Below, piece after piece: positions 36,960 to 45,060 of a stretch of DNA of 64,000 bases. A program made the position numbers and the translations under genes. The notes under the pieces are model-generated. The model was not told the origin of the DNA. It did no database searches and saw only the letters and a list, made by a program, of their open reading frames with translations. Within the stretch, counting starts at the first letter, position 1; the number at the start of each line of letters is the position of its first letter. The stretch is from positions 2,790,001 to 2,854,000 of the forward strand of contig NZ_VLKE01000001.1 of the NCBI RefSeq assembly GCF_007830265.1, in the 5' to 3' direction. The stretch is from Micromonospora olivasterospora. Its GTDB lineage: Bacteria > Actinomycetota > Actinomycetes > Mycobacteriales > Micromonosporaceae.

Positions 36960-37100
36960 CTGCCCCCACCCCCATCCCCCATCCCCCACCCCCCACCCCG
37001 CCCGCACGCTCCCCGCCCCGCCCCCGCCTCGCCCAGCTCGCCCCGGCAGGCCGGCTCGCTCCGGCCTGCCGGCTCGCTCCGGCCTGCCGGCTCGCCCCGG
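36960..37100 (+). repeat. Strand-asymmetric C-rich low-complexity tract with GGCTCGCTCC repeats
   Basis: Runs of CCCCCA/CCCCAT after purA, then about three copies of a GGCCTGCCGGCTCGCTCC-like unit (about 37050-37096). No coding sense; probably non-coding filler between purA and the dispersed palindrome. Confidence 0.6.
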
Positions 37101-37101
37101 T

Positions 37102-37155
37102 GATCAAGAGGAATGTGTCAGGAGACGGGCTGCTGATGACGCAAATCTCTTGATC
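37102..37155. repeat. Dispersed palindrome family 1, copy 2
   Basis: Arms 37102-37119 and 37138-37155, 18-nt spacer, about four mismatches between arms. The left arm is the GATCAAGAGGAATG variant also seen as the right arm of copy 4. Confidence 0.75.
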
Positions 37156-37256
37156 GCCGAGGGTTGGTCATCGGGGGCTGGGGGAGGCGGCCGGTTTTCC
37201 ACACGGTTATCCACAGGGGTCGAGTCGGGTCGGCTTGCTGGGGCAGTTTGGGGCAT

Positions 37257-38199
37257 GTGACGTCTCTCGAACTCCTCTGGCGGATCGCCGCCAGGCAGGA
37301 CGGAATGGTCACCACGGCCCAGGCGCTGGCTGCCGGGCTGACGAGGGACCAGGTCCGCCACCTGTGGCGTTCCGGCCGATGGACGCGAATCGCGCGCGGG
37401 TGCTTCGTCCCGGTCGGGACCAGCACCGAGGGGGCCCTCGGCGACGGGCTGGGCCTCACCCCGGCCGGCATGCGGAGGGCCCGGATCCGAGCCGCCGTCG
37501 CGTGCCTTCGCCGTTCTCGACACGGCGCTTGAGCTGCACCGCGTCAACGGGCTGCCCCGGAGTCCGACGATTCATGTCTCCGTGCCGGTGACCCGCCCAC
37601 GGCCGCAGCGACTCGGCGATCCTTCGATCGTCGTCCACCAGTTGACGACGACGCCCGGCGAGATCGTGGACGTGGCCGGCGTCCCTGCCACGTCGCTGCT
37701 GCGTACGGTGACCGACGTGATCCTTCGCCAGGGCCGGTATCCGGCCGTGGCGGTGCTCGACTCAGCGCTGAACCGCGGGCTCCTGACCGACGAGGACGTG
37801 GCGGCGCTCCCGGCGCTGATCCGCGGTCGGCGGGGCGCGGTGGCCGCGCGTACGTACCTCGCCGAGGTGGACGGTCGGGCGCAGTCGCCGCTGGAGACAC
37901 GGGCGCGCCTGCGGTGCGTCGACGGTGGCGTCCCGCCGGACGAGCTTCAGTTGGAGGTCCGCGACGAGGAGGGGCGCCTGCTGGGCATCGGCGACCTGGG
38001 CTGGCGCGCGGCGAGGCTGATCGCCGAGGCCGACGGCAGTGATCCGCACGCCGCGCCGGATGCCCTCTTCGCCGACCGCCGTCGCCAGAACCGACTGGTC
38101 AACGCGGGTTGGCGGATTCTCCGCTTCACCTGGGCCGACACCCTCTGCCCGGACTACATCCCCCGGACCGTCCGCCACGCCATGTCCACCTACCCGTGA
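37257..38199 (+). pseudogene. AbiEi-antitoxin-domain protein, frameshifted by an internal deletion
   Basis: First part from GTG 37257: VTSLELLWRIAARQDGMVTT, AQALAAGLTRDQVRHLWRSG, RWTRIARGCFVPVG, the AbiEi winged-helix N-domain. Near 37500-37510 the homologous continuation AFAVLDTALELHRVNGLPRS moves to another frame and runs through PATSLLRTVTDVILRQG, the LADEDVAAL-like middle and a C-terminal DUF559/Vsr-like nuclease-fold region (GDLGWRAARLIAEADGSDPHAAPDALFADRRRQNRLVNAGWRILRF) to 38199. About four to five residues are lost at the junction, consistent with a small deletion, so the gene is probably dead. No AbiEii toxin gene is adjacent; solitary copies are common in actinobacteria. Confidence 0.7.
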
Positions 38200-38252
38200 C
38201 GCCCCCACCCTCCAACCCGGCGGCGGACGGCGTGGGCGCGGCGGTGAACCGC

Positions 38253-38313
38253 GTCGATCAAGAGGTTTGCGTCGGATTCGGAGCTCCACGCCGACGCAAA
38301 CCTCTTGATCGAC
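38253..38313. repeat. Dispersed palindrome family 1, copy 3 (perfect)
   Basis: Perfect 23-bp arms 38253-38275 and 38291-38313 around a 15-nt loop; the core arms GATCAAGAGGTTTGCGTC match the other copies. Confidence 0.9.
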
Positions 38314-38322
38314 GGCGCGGTG

Positions 38323-38372
38323 CCGGCCCGCCGGCCCGCTGGCCCGCCGGCCCGCCGGCCCGCTGGCCCGCG
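38323..38372 (+). repeat. CCGGCCCG-type simple repeat before purD
   Basis: Short tandem units of CCGGCCCG and CTGGCCCG immediately after palindrome copy 3, 50 bp before the purD start. Confidence 0.7.
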
Positions 38373-38421
38373 GGGGGCGCTGGCGTGGGGGTGGCGGGTG
38401 GGGTGGGTAGAGTTGGGCAGC

Positions 38422-39675
38422 GTGCGGGTACTTCTTCTGGGTGGTGGGGGGCGCGAGCATGCGCTTGCCCTCGGGTTGGCCGCTGATTCCGGCGTCGAGG
38501 CGCTGATCGCCGCGCCCGGAAACCCCGGCATCGCCGGCGTGGCCGAGTTGCGGCAGGTCGATCCCGCCGACCCGGCCGCCGTCGCCGCGCTGGCCGTGGA
38601 GACCGCCGCCGACCTGGTCGTGGTCGGCCCGGAGGCGCCGCTGGTGGCCGGGGTCGCCGACGCCGTACGGGCCAAGGGGATCGCGGTGTTCGGGCCGTCT
38701 GCCGAGGCGGCCCGGCTGGAGGGCTCGAAGGCGTTCGCCAAGGACGTGATGACCGCCGCGGGCGTGCCGACCGCCCGCGCGTACACCTGCGCAGACGAGG
38801 CGGCCACCGCCGCCGCGCTGGACGAGTTCGGGCCGCCGTACGTGGTGAAGAACGACGGGCTGGCCGCCGGCAAGGGGGTCGTCGTCACCGACGACCGGGC
38901 GGCCGCCGAGCGGCACGCCCGCGAGTGCGGTCGGGTGGTGATCGAGGAGTACCTGGCCGGACCGGAGGTCTCCCTCTTCGTCGTGACCGACGGCGAGGCG
39001 GCGGTGCCGCTGCTGCCGGCGCAGGACTTCAAGCGGGTCGGTGACGGCGACTCCGGCCCGAACACCGGCGGGATGGGGGCGTACGCGCCGCTGCCCTGGG
39101 CCCCGCCCGGCCTGGTCGACGAGGTGATGCGGGACGTCGTCCACCCGACCCTGGCCGAGATGCGCCGCCGAGGCACCCCGTTCGCCGGGCTGCTCTACGT
39201 CGGGCTGGCGATCACGGCCGCCGGCCCCCGGGTGATCGAGTTCAACGCCCGCTTCGGCGACCCGGAGACCCAGGTCGTCCTCGCGCTGCTGGAGACACCG
39301 CTCGCCGGCCTGCTGCACGCCGCGGCGACGGGCACCCTCGCGGGGCACCCGCCGCTGCGCTGGCGCGACGGCGCGGCGGTGACCGTGGTGCTGGCCGCCG
39401 AGAACTACCCGGCCGCCCCGCGCACCGGGGACGTGATCACCGGCGCCGACCGCGCGGGCGTCATCCACGCCGGCACCATCCGAAGGGCGGCCGACGGCGC
39501 GCTGCTCTCCGCCGGCGGCCGGGTTCTCTGCGCCACGGCCACCGGCCCCACCCTGGCGGCCGCGCGCGACGCCGCGTACGCGCTGGTGGGCGGCATCGAC
39601 CTGGCCGGCTCGCACCATCGCACGGACATCGCCGCCGCGGCGGTCGAGGGGCGGATCACGCTCCCGGTGAGCTGA
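38422..39675 (+). CDS. purD: Phosphoribosylamine-glycine ligase (GAR synthetase)
   Basis: 417 aa. [16 protein letters not shown] start, ATP-grasp loop [46 protein letters not shown] and the [15 protein letters not shown] metal site. Third-line enzyme of IMP synthesis joining glycine to phosphoribosylamine. GTG at 38422 fits the family N-terminus exactly though its ribosome site is weak. Separated from purA by a broken gene and repeats, so transcribed on its own. Confidence 0.96.
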   Translation: MRVLLLGGGGREHALALGLAADSGVEALIAAPGNPGIAGVAELRQVDPADPAAVAALAVETAADLVVVGPEAPLVAGVADAVRAKGIAVFGPSAEAARLEGSKAFAKDVMTAAGVPTARAYTCADEAATAAALDEFGPPYVVKNDGLAAGKGVVVTDDRAAAERHARECGRVVIEEYLAGPEVSLFVVTDGEAAVPLLPAQDFKRVGDGDSGPNTGGMGAYAPLPWAPPGLVDEVMRDVVHPTLAEMRRRGTPFAGLLYVGLAITAAGPRVIEFNARFGDPETQVVLALLETPLAGLLHAAATGTLAGHPPLRWRDGAAVTVVLAAENYPAAPRTGDVITGADRAGVIHAGTIRRAADGALLSAGGRVLCATATGPTLAAARDAAYALVGGIDLAGSHHRTDIAAAAVEGRITLPVS

Positions 39676-39732
39676 CCGCGCCGCCATCAGCGGGACCCCC
39701 GAGGAGCCGGGCCGGTCGGGAACGGTCGAGGG

Positions 39733-40315
39733 TCAGCCGTAGTAGCGGCGCAGCTCGCGGGTCAGCACCTTGCCGGTGGCGTTGCGGGGCAGGTACTTGA
39801 CGAAGATCACGTCCCGGGGCACCGAGAACCGGGCCAGGTAGTGCCGGACGTATTCCCGGACCGCCTCCGGGTCGAGCGTCTCGCCGGGACGCAGGGCGAG
39901 GAACGCGGCGAGCCGCTGGCCGTACTCCGCGTCCGGTACGCCGATCACGGCCGCCTCCCGGACCTGGGGCAGCCGGGCGATCAGGTCCTCCACCTCGGAC
40001 GGGAAGACGTTCTCCCCGCCCGAGACGATCATGTCGTCGGCCCGGCCGTCGACGAAGAGCAGGCCGTCCGGGTCGAGCCGGCCGACGTCGCCGGTGTCCA
40101 GCAGCCCGTCGCGGGACTCGCGCCCGGCACCCGGCGCCCCGCTCGTCGACGACGGCGATGCGGCCCGGGTCCAGGGCGGCGGCCTGGCGCAGCTCGCCGG
40201 CGAGGCTCCAGCCCCACCGGCGCAGCGCGTTGAGCTGGGAGACGACCCGGACCGGGCGGCCCGGGGCGAGCAGCCCGCGCCGGGTCAGTGTGGCGACGGT
40301 GAACGGCAGCTCCAG
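39733..40315 (-). pseudogene. Acyl-CoA synthetase with most of the middle deleted
   Basis: N-terminal piece from about 40315 reads LELPFTVATLTRRGLLAPGR, PVRVVSQLNALRRWGWSLAG, ELRQAAALDPGRIAVVDERG, the beginning of an AMP-dependent synthetase. It then runs in another frame into LLDTGDVGRLDPDGLLFVDGRADDMIVSGGENVFPSEVEDL...KYLPRNATGKVLTRELRRYYG, the C-terminal AMP-binding motif and catalytic Lys. Roughly 300 residues with the P-loop are missing. The presumed start codon is CTG behind a well-spaced GGAGG, a likely mutated ATG. Downstream of the acyl-CoA dehydrogenase gene, it was the last gene of that operon. Confidence 0.75.
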
Positions 40316-40446
40316 CCGGGCCTCCTTCGATGCTGAACGGAGGGCCCCCGGTCGGGGACTTTTTCGCCGGGCGTTCCTTCGATCATGCGTCGTGGGCGCG
40401 GGTGCCGCTCGGTGGGCGGCGCGGCCGGTGCCGGGCGGTGGCGCGG

Positions 40447-41661
40447 TCAGCGGACATGGACGCCGGAGATGGCCCGCGAGATGACCAGCCGCTGGATCTC
40501 GGATGTGCCCTCGAAGATGGTGTAGATCTTGGCGTCCCGGTACCAGCGTTCGACCGGGTGGTCCCGCAGGAAGCCGGCCCCGCCGAGCAGCTGCACCGCC
40601 TTCCCGGTGACCGACACGGCAACCTCGCCGGCCTTCAGCTTGGACATCGAGCCCTCGCCCGCGGTGAACGGGCGGTTGTTGCGGCCCATCCAGGATGCCC
40701 GCCAGACCAGCAGCCGGGCGGCGTCGATCTCCGTCTTCATGTCGGCCAGCGCGAACGCGACCGCCTGGTTCTCGATGATCGGCCGGCCGAACTGGACCCG
40801 GTCCTTCGCGTAGTCCAGCGCGTACTCGTAGGCGGCCCGGGCCACGCCGAGCGCCTGCGCGCCGACGGTGGGCCGGGACAGCTCGAAGGTGCGCATCGCG
40901 GCCTGCCCGGCGGACCGCTGCCCGGAACGGGCCCGGTCGAGGCGTTCCAGCAGGGCGTCCCGCCCGCCGAGCAGGCAGCGCCCCGGCACCCGCACGTCGT
41001 CGAGGAAGACGTCCGCCGTGTGCGAGGCCCGCAGGCCCAGCTTGCGCAGCTTCCGGGTCGCGCTCAACCCGGGGGTCCCCGGGGGTACGACGAACGCGGC
41101 CTGCCCGCGTGAGCCCAGCTCGGGGTCGACCGAGGCGGTGACCACGTGCACCCCGGCGATGCCGCCGTTGGTGGCGTACGCCTTCTGCCCGTTCAGCACC
41201 CACTCGTCGGTGGCCTCGTCGTAGACGGCCCGGGTACGCATTGCGCCGACGTCCGAGCCGGCCTCCGGCTCGGTGGTGCAGAACGCGGCGACGGCCGGCT
41301 CGTCGGCCGAGCCGAAGCACTGCGGGACCCACTCGACGAGTTGGTCGGGGGTGCCCGCGCCGTAGATGGCGGCCACCGCGAGCGAGGTGCCGAAGATGCT
41401 CAGGCCGATGCCCGCGTCACCCCAGAAGAGCTCCTCGTTGGCGATCGGCAGGGACAGCCCGGTGGGGTCGGCCCAGCAGGTGGCGAGGAACTCGAAGCCG
41501 TACAGGCCGACCTTCGCCGCCTCCTGGATGACGGGCCAGGGAGTCTCCTCCCGCGCGTCCCATTCGGCCGCGGCGGGGCGCACGACCTCGGTGGCGAAGC
41601 CGTGCACCCAGTCCCGCAGGTCCCGCTGTTCCCCGTTCAGGTCGAGCGAGAACTCGGCCAT
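40447..41661 (-). CDS. Acyl-CoA dehydrogenase
   Basis: 404 aa. FAD/acyl-CoA dehydrogenase fold with FCTTEPEAGSDVGAMRTRA (substrate/FAD loop), LNGQKAYATNGGIA, DRVQFGRPIIENQAVAFALADM and AKIYTIFEGTSEIQRLVISRAISG, which carries the catalytic Glu of the short/medium-chain class. Oxidises acyl-CoA to enoyl-CoA. Starts one base after the SCP2 gene stop region (ATG 41661), indicating one operon SCP2-dehydrogenase-(dead) synthetase. Likely controlled by the TetR protein at 42186. Confidence 0.92.
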   Translation of the reverse strand: MAEFSLDLNGEQRDLRDWVHGFATEVVRPAAAEWDAREETPWPVIQEAAKVGLYGFEFLATCWADPTGLSLPIANEELFWGDAGIGLSIFGTSLAVAAIYGAGTPDQLVEWVPQCFGSADEPAVAAFCTTEPEAGSDVGAMRTRAVYDEATDEWVLNGQKAYATNGGIAGVHVVTASVDPELGSRGQAAFVVPPGTPGLSATRKLRKLGLRASHTADVFLDDVRVPGRCLLGGRDALLERLDRARSGQRSAGQAAMRTFELSRPTVGAQALGVARAAYEYALDYAKDRVQFGRPIIENQAVAFALADMKTEIDAARLLVWRASWMGRNNRPFTAGEGSMSKLKAGEVAVSVTGKAVQLLGGAGFLRDHPVERWYRDAKIYTIFEGTSEIQRLVISRAISGVHVR

Positions 41662-41662
41662 G

Positions 41663-42115
41663 TCAGGCCTTGGGGATGTCGAACAGGTTGGCGATGTTGG
41701 CGGCGAGGCCCAGGTCGCCCTTTGCCTTCAGCTTGCCGGTCATGAACATCATGACCGGGTTGCCGCCGCCGGAGACGACCTTCAGGAACTCGACCGGGCC
41801 CATGGTGAGGCTCAGCTTCGGGTCGTGCTGCGGGGTCTCGTTGACCGCGCACGCGCCGTCGGCGATGACGACCTCGTACGTGTCGGTGCCGCCGTCCGGG
41901 CGGCCGGTGATGTTCCAGTGGATCACGGCGTTGGTGGAGCCCGCCCGGTCGGCGCGGAACAGCGACGGCATCCGGCCGAAGACCTCGTCCAGGATCTTGC
42001 CGCGCAGGTCGCCGGACATCACCTCGGCGACCTTGTCGTCGGGGGTGGACTTGACCAGCTGCGCGAACTCCTTCGGGCCCACGTTGGCGAAGTCGGCCGG
42101 GTCGAAGTCAGTCAT
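41663..42115 (-). CDS. SCP2 sterol-binding domain protein
   Basis: 150 aa. The SCP2 fold covers nearly all: LFRADRAGSTNAVIHWNITGRPDGGTDTYEVVIADGACAVNETPQHDPKLSLTMGPVEFLKVVSGGGNPVMMFMTGKLKAKGDLGLAANI. Carries lipids or acyl-CoA in a hydrophobic tunnel. ATG 42115 with GGAAGG upstream, first gene of the operon. Divergent from the TetR gene with inverted repeats between. Confidence 0.9.
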   Translation of the reverse strand: MTDFDPADFANVGPKEFAQLVKSTPDDKVAEVMSGDLRGKILDEVFGRMPSLFRADRAGSTNAVIHWNITGRPDGGTDTYEVVIADGACAVNETPQHDPKLSLTMGPVEFLKVVSGGGNPVMMFMTGKLKAKGDLGLAANIANLFDIPKA

Positions 42116-42140
42116 GGGGTTACCTTCCGGGCGAGACAGT

Positions 42141-42164
42141 GGTTACTCTCGCGTAACCTTACGC
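42141..42164. promoter_or_regulatory. Overlapping inverted repeats, probable TetR operator
   Basis: GGTTAC-N6-GTAACC (42141-42158) overlaps GCGTAA-CC-TTACGC (42151-42164) between the divergent SCP2 operon and tetR-like gene; both could be covered by the regulator. Confidence 0.65.
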
Positions 42165-42185
42165 ACGGGTAGGTATGCTTGCAAG

Positions 42186-42824
42186 GTGTCCGGCACACCC
42201 ACCTTCAAGCGCCTTCCCCGGGCCGTACGCGAGCAGCAGATGCTCGACGCGGCCGTCCGGGTCTTCTCCCGACGTGGCTTCCACGCGGCCAGCATGGACG
42301 AGATCGCCGAGGACGCCGGCATCTCCAAGCCGATGGTGTACGCGTACCTGGGCACCAAGGAGGAACTGTTCGTCGCCTGCCTGCACCGGGAGGGCACCCG
42401 GATGACGGAGGCCATCGCCGGGGCGGCCGCCCCCGACCTGGCCGCCGACGAGCGGCTCTGGCGCGGGCTCCGCGCGTTCTTCGGCTTCGTCGGCGCGCAC
42501 CGGGACGGCTGGGCCGTGCTCTACCGGCAGGCCCGGGGCTCGCAACCGTTCGCCGCCGAACTGGCCGCCATGCGGGCCCGCCTCGTCGAGGTGGTGGCGG
42601 GGATGCTCGACCACGCGCTGCGCGCCAGGGGGCGCGAGGTCGGCGAGAGCGACCTGGAGGTCGTCGCGTACGCCCTGGTCGGCGCGAGCGAGTCGCTGGC
42701 CGACTGGCTCGCCGACCACCCGGACGCCGACCCGGAGAGGACCGCCACCCGGATGATGAACGTCGCCTGGCTCGGCGCCGACCAGCTGCTGCGTGGCATC
42801 ACCTGGCGCCCGCCCCAGGGGTGA
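42186..42824 (+). CDS. TetR/AcrR family regulator
   Basis: 212 aa. N-terminal helix-turn-helix: LDAAVRVFSRRGFHAASMDEIAEDAGISKPMVYAYLGTKEELFVACL. The C-terminal domain is a general ligand-binding bundle. Divergent from a lipid-binding/acyl-CoA dehydrogenase operon, so an acyl-CoA ligand is a reasonable inference. GTG at 42186 sits about 20 bp from the inverted repeats and lacks a ribosome site, so it may be leaderless. Its last 26 bases overlap the convergent PurA-like gene. Confidence 0.88.
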   Translation: MSGTPTFKRLPRAVREQQMLDAAVRVFSRRGFHAASMDEIAEDAGISKPMVYAYLGTKEELFVACLHREGTRMTEAIAGAAAPDLAADERLWRGLRAFFGFVGAHRDGWAVLYRQARGSQPFAAELAAMRARLVEVVAGMLDHALRARGREVGESDLEVVAYALVGASESLADWLADHPDADPERTATRMMNVAWLGADQLLRGITWRPPQG

Positions 42825-44094
42825 GGGCCGTCCGGTTCCTCACCGCCTTCCCCTCGGCCGTGGGCGAGTGGGAGGTGAGCTCGACCGGGGTGCCGAGCGC
42901 GTCCTCCACGGCGGCCGGCCAGTCGGCCGGCGCGTCGTCGTAGACGGGGCGGGCGCGCAGCAGGCGGGCGGTGAGCGCGGCCTGCCGGTCCAGGTCGCCG
43001 GGCGGGCCGGGCTCCAGCCGGTCGATCGTGTCGTAGCGGCGGCACAGCCGCAGCCGGGGACGCCGACGAGGCCGATCGTCCGCGGATCGCGCCGGGCCGG
43101 CGAGGTCGAGGTGGGTCAGCGCCAGGCCGTCGACCCCGCCGGCCACGTCGAGGGCGTACCGGTGGGCGACCGCGTCGAAGTGACCGAACCGGAACCGGCC
43201 CTGCCATGGGTTGGTCGGGTTGCGCGGGTCGGTCAGCGGCAGCGTCGGATCCTCGGTGACCAGCGGCCCCGGGCCGTGCCGGGTGGTCACGACCCGCAGT
43301 ACGCCCAGCCGCCGCGCCTCGCCCGCCAGGCCCGCCTCGGCGAGCAGGCCGTCGGCGTTGGCGAAGGTGGTGGTGCTCCACGTGGTGTACGGGTGGAAGC
43401 CGTGCCACTCGTCGAGCAGCACGCCCTGCGCGCCCTCGAAGACGCAGGTCCCGGCGCGCAGCACCCCGGCCAGGTGCGCCCGGTCGACGATCGCGACCCG
43501 CCTGGCGAACCCGGTGAACGCGGGCAGGCAGTCCTCCACCGGGGGCGCGTCCAGCGGGCCGAGTTCGGCGGTCAACCGGTCCCGCAGCGCGGCGAGCCGG
43601 CGGCGCAGCAGCGCGGGGCTGCGGCAGTCGGCCACCCGGGGCGCCTCGTCGGGGTGGGCGAGGCCGTACGCGACCGCCTCGCCCACCCCCAGCCCGCAGG
43701 AGCCGTGCCGGTCGGCTCCCCGGGCGATCTCCCGGGCCCGGTTGGCGGCCCGGTGGTACGGCGTCGCCAGCAGCGCCTCCCCGTCGACCGTGAGCCGGTC
43801 GAGCGCGTCGGGCACCCCCACCGCGGCGAGGTGGTCGGCCTCGGCGGCCAGCGCCAGCGGGTCCACCACCACGTGCCGCGACAGGTGGGTACGCACCCCG
43901 GGGCGGAACGTCCCCGCCCCGAACTGCGCGAACGTGTGGTGCCGCCCGTCGGGCAGGACGACGTTGTGTGCCGCCTGCGCGCCCCCGTTGAAGCGGACCA
44001 CCGTGTGGACGGGCCGGGTCGCGCAGAGCCAGTCCACGACGGTGCCCTTGCCGGCGTCGCCGTAGCCGAGGTCGACCACCATGGTGTGGTTCAC
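42799..44094 (-). CDS. Divergent adenylosuccinate synthetase-like protein (PurA paralogue)
   Basis: 431 aa. Keeps the PurA framework: VDLGYGDAGKGTVVDWL with Asp13 (canonical WGDEGKGK), RFNGGAQAAHNVV with His43, FEGAQGVLLDEWHGFHPYTTWS for the FEGAQGxxLDxxHGTYPxVTSS segment, and RHGPGPLVTE for the GxGPFPTE loop. Many substrate-contact residues differ from the true PurA at 35670. So a GTP-dependent IMP-like/amino-acid ligase chemistry is possible but with altered substrates. Last gene of the Nudix-pseudokinase-vWA operon; its GTG overlaps the vWA stop (GTGA). An unknown purine-derived product or sensor is inferred. Confidence 0.8.
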   Translation of the reverse strand: MNHTMVVDLGYGDAGKGTVVDWLCATRPVHTVVRFNGGAQAAHNVVLPDGRHHTFAQFGAGTFRPGVRTHLSRHVVVDPLALAAEADHLAAVGVPDALDRLTVDGEALLATPYHRAANRAREIARGADRHGSCGLGVGEAVAYGLAHPDEAPRVADCRSPALLRRRLAALRDRLTAELGPLDAPPVEDCLPAFTGFARRVAIVDRAHLAGVLRAGTCVFEGAQGVLLDEWHGFHPYTTWSTTTFANADGLLAEAGLAGEARRLGVLRVVTTRHGPGPLVTEDPTLPLTDPRNPTNPWQGRFRFGHFDAVAHRYALDVAGGVDGLALTHLDLAGPARSADDRPRRRPRLRLCRRYDTIDRLEPGPPGDLDRQAALTARLLRARPVYDDAPADWPAAVEDALGTPVELTSHSPTAEGKAVRNRTALTPGAGAR

Positions 44095-45050
44095 AGCCGG
44101 CTGACCCCGCCCCGCTTGGTGCCCGGCGCGGGCAGCGGCGAGACCTCGGTGCGCCGGCCGCCGCCCAGCCGGGCCAGCGCCTTCGACACCGTGCCCGTGG
44201 CCGCCGAGCCGGCCCGCCGCAGGTCGCGCAGCCCCTCGTCCAGGTCGATGGCCTGCTCGCCGAGGCCGATCGTGAGCGCGATGGTCTCGCAGACCGCGTC
44301 CAGGTCGTCCAGCTCGACGGCGTTCTGCCCGAGCAGGCCGCGCCAGAAGTCGAGCACCTTCCGGTTGCCCGCGTACGCGCTGCCGGCCGGGAGCAGGTAG
44401 TACGTGTCCCAGCGGCGGGTCACCTCGTCCACGACCTGCCGCAGCGGCACGTCCTCGCGCAGGTCGTCGCCGATCAGGCGGGCCACCTCGCGGGCCTTTG
44501 CCCGGGGGTAGGCCAGCTCGTCGCCGATGACGAACAGGTAGCCGCGCCGGCCCCGCTTCTCCCAGCAGTCGATCGCCGTGTGCCGGGCCATGAAGTACAG
44601 CGCCAACTCGTACGACTCCGTCATCTGGCCCCCACCGCCGCCCTCCAGGACGATCCGGCCGAGGTCGTCGTCCATGCGGTTGTCCGACTCGAACTGCCCG
44701 ACCTGCAGAGGCACCCGATCGCAGGTGGCGTCGCCGATCGCCCCGAACATGATCTGCGGGTCGCGGGCGTAGCCCTGCCGCAGCAGCAGCCCGAGCAGCT
44801 GCGGCAGCTTGGTCTGGAGCACGCGCGGCACGTTCCCCATCGAGCCGGTGACGTCGAAGAGCACCGTGATCGCCAGCGACTGCGGGTGCTCGGCCGAGTC
44901 GCGGCTCTCGCGTACGGCGCCGCGCGGGTCGAGCGCGGCGTGCACGGTGCGGGCGCCGCTGTCGCTGTAGGAGAAGGCGCTGGCGCCGGTGGCCCGGCGG
45001 TAGCGGTCGGCGGCGTCGTACACGTCGGTGGACCAGATTCCGCTGCCCAT
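44091..45050 (-). CDS. von Willebrand factor A (vWA) domain protein
   Basis: 319 aa. MIDAS motif DVTGS (Asp66, Thr68, Ser70) in ITVLFDVTGSMGNVPRVL, with later acidic residues in FGAIGDATCDRVP and GDELAYPRAK. An N-terminal stretch (WSTDVYDAADRYRRATGASAFSYSDSGART) precedes the domain; there is no signal peptide or TM helix, so it is cytosolic. Metal-dependent protein binding is expected. TAAGGAGG overlaps the stop of the upstream pseudokinase gene, seven bases before the ATG. Third gene of the four-gene operon. Confidence 0.85.
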   Translation of the reverse strand: MGSGIWSTDVYDAADRYRRATGASAFSYSDSGARTVHAALDPRGAVRESRDSAEHPQSLAITVLFDVTGSMGNVPRVLQTKLPQLLGLLLRQGYARDPQIMFGAIGDATCDRVPLQVGQFESDNRMDDDLGRIVLEGGGGGQMTESYELALYFMARHTAIDCWEKRGRRGYLFVIGDELAYPRAKAREVARLIGDDLREDVPLRQVVDEVTRRWDTYYLLPAGSAYAGNRKVLDFWRGLLGQNAVELDDLDAVCETIALTIGLGEQAIDLDEGLRDLRRAGSAATGTVSKALARLGGGRRTEVSPLPAPGTKRGGVSRL

Positions 45051-45060
45051 GGCAGCCTCC

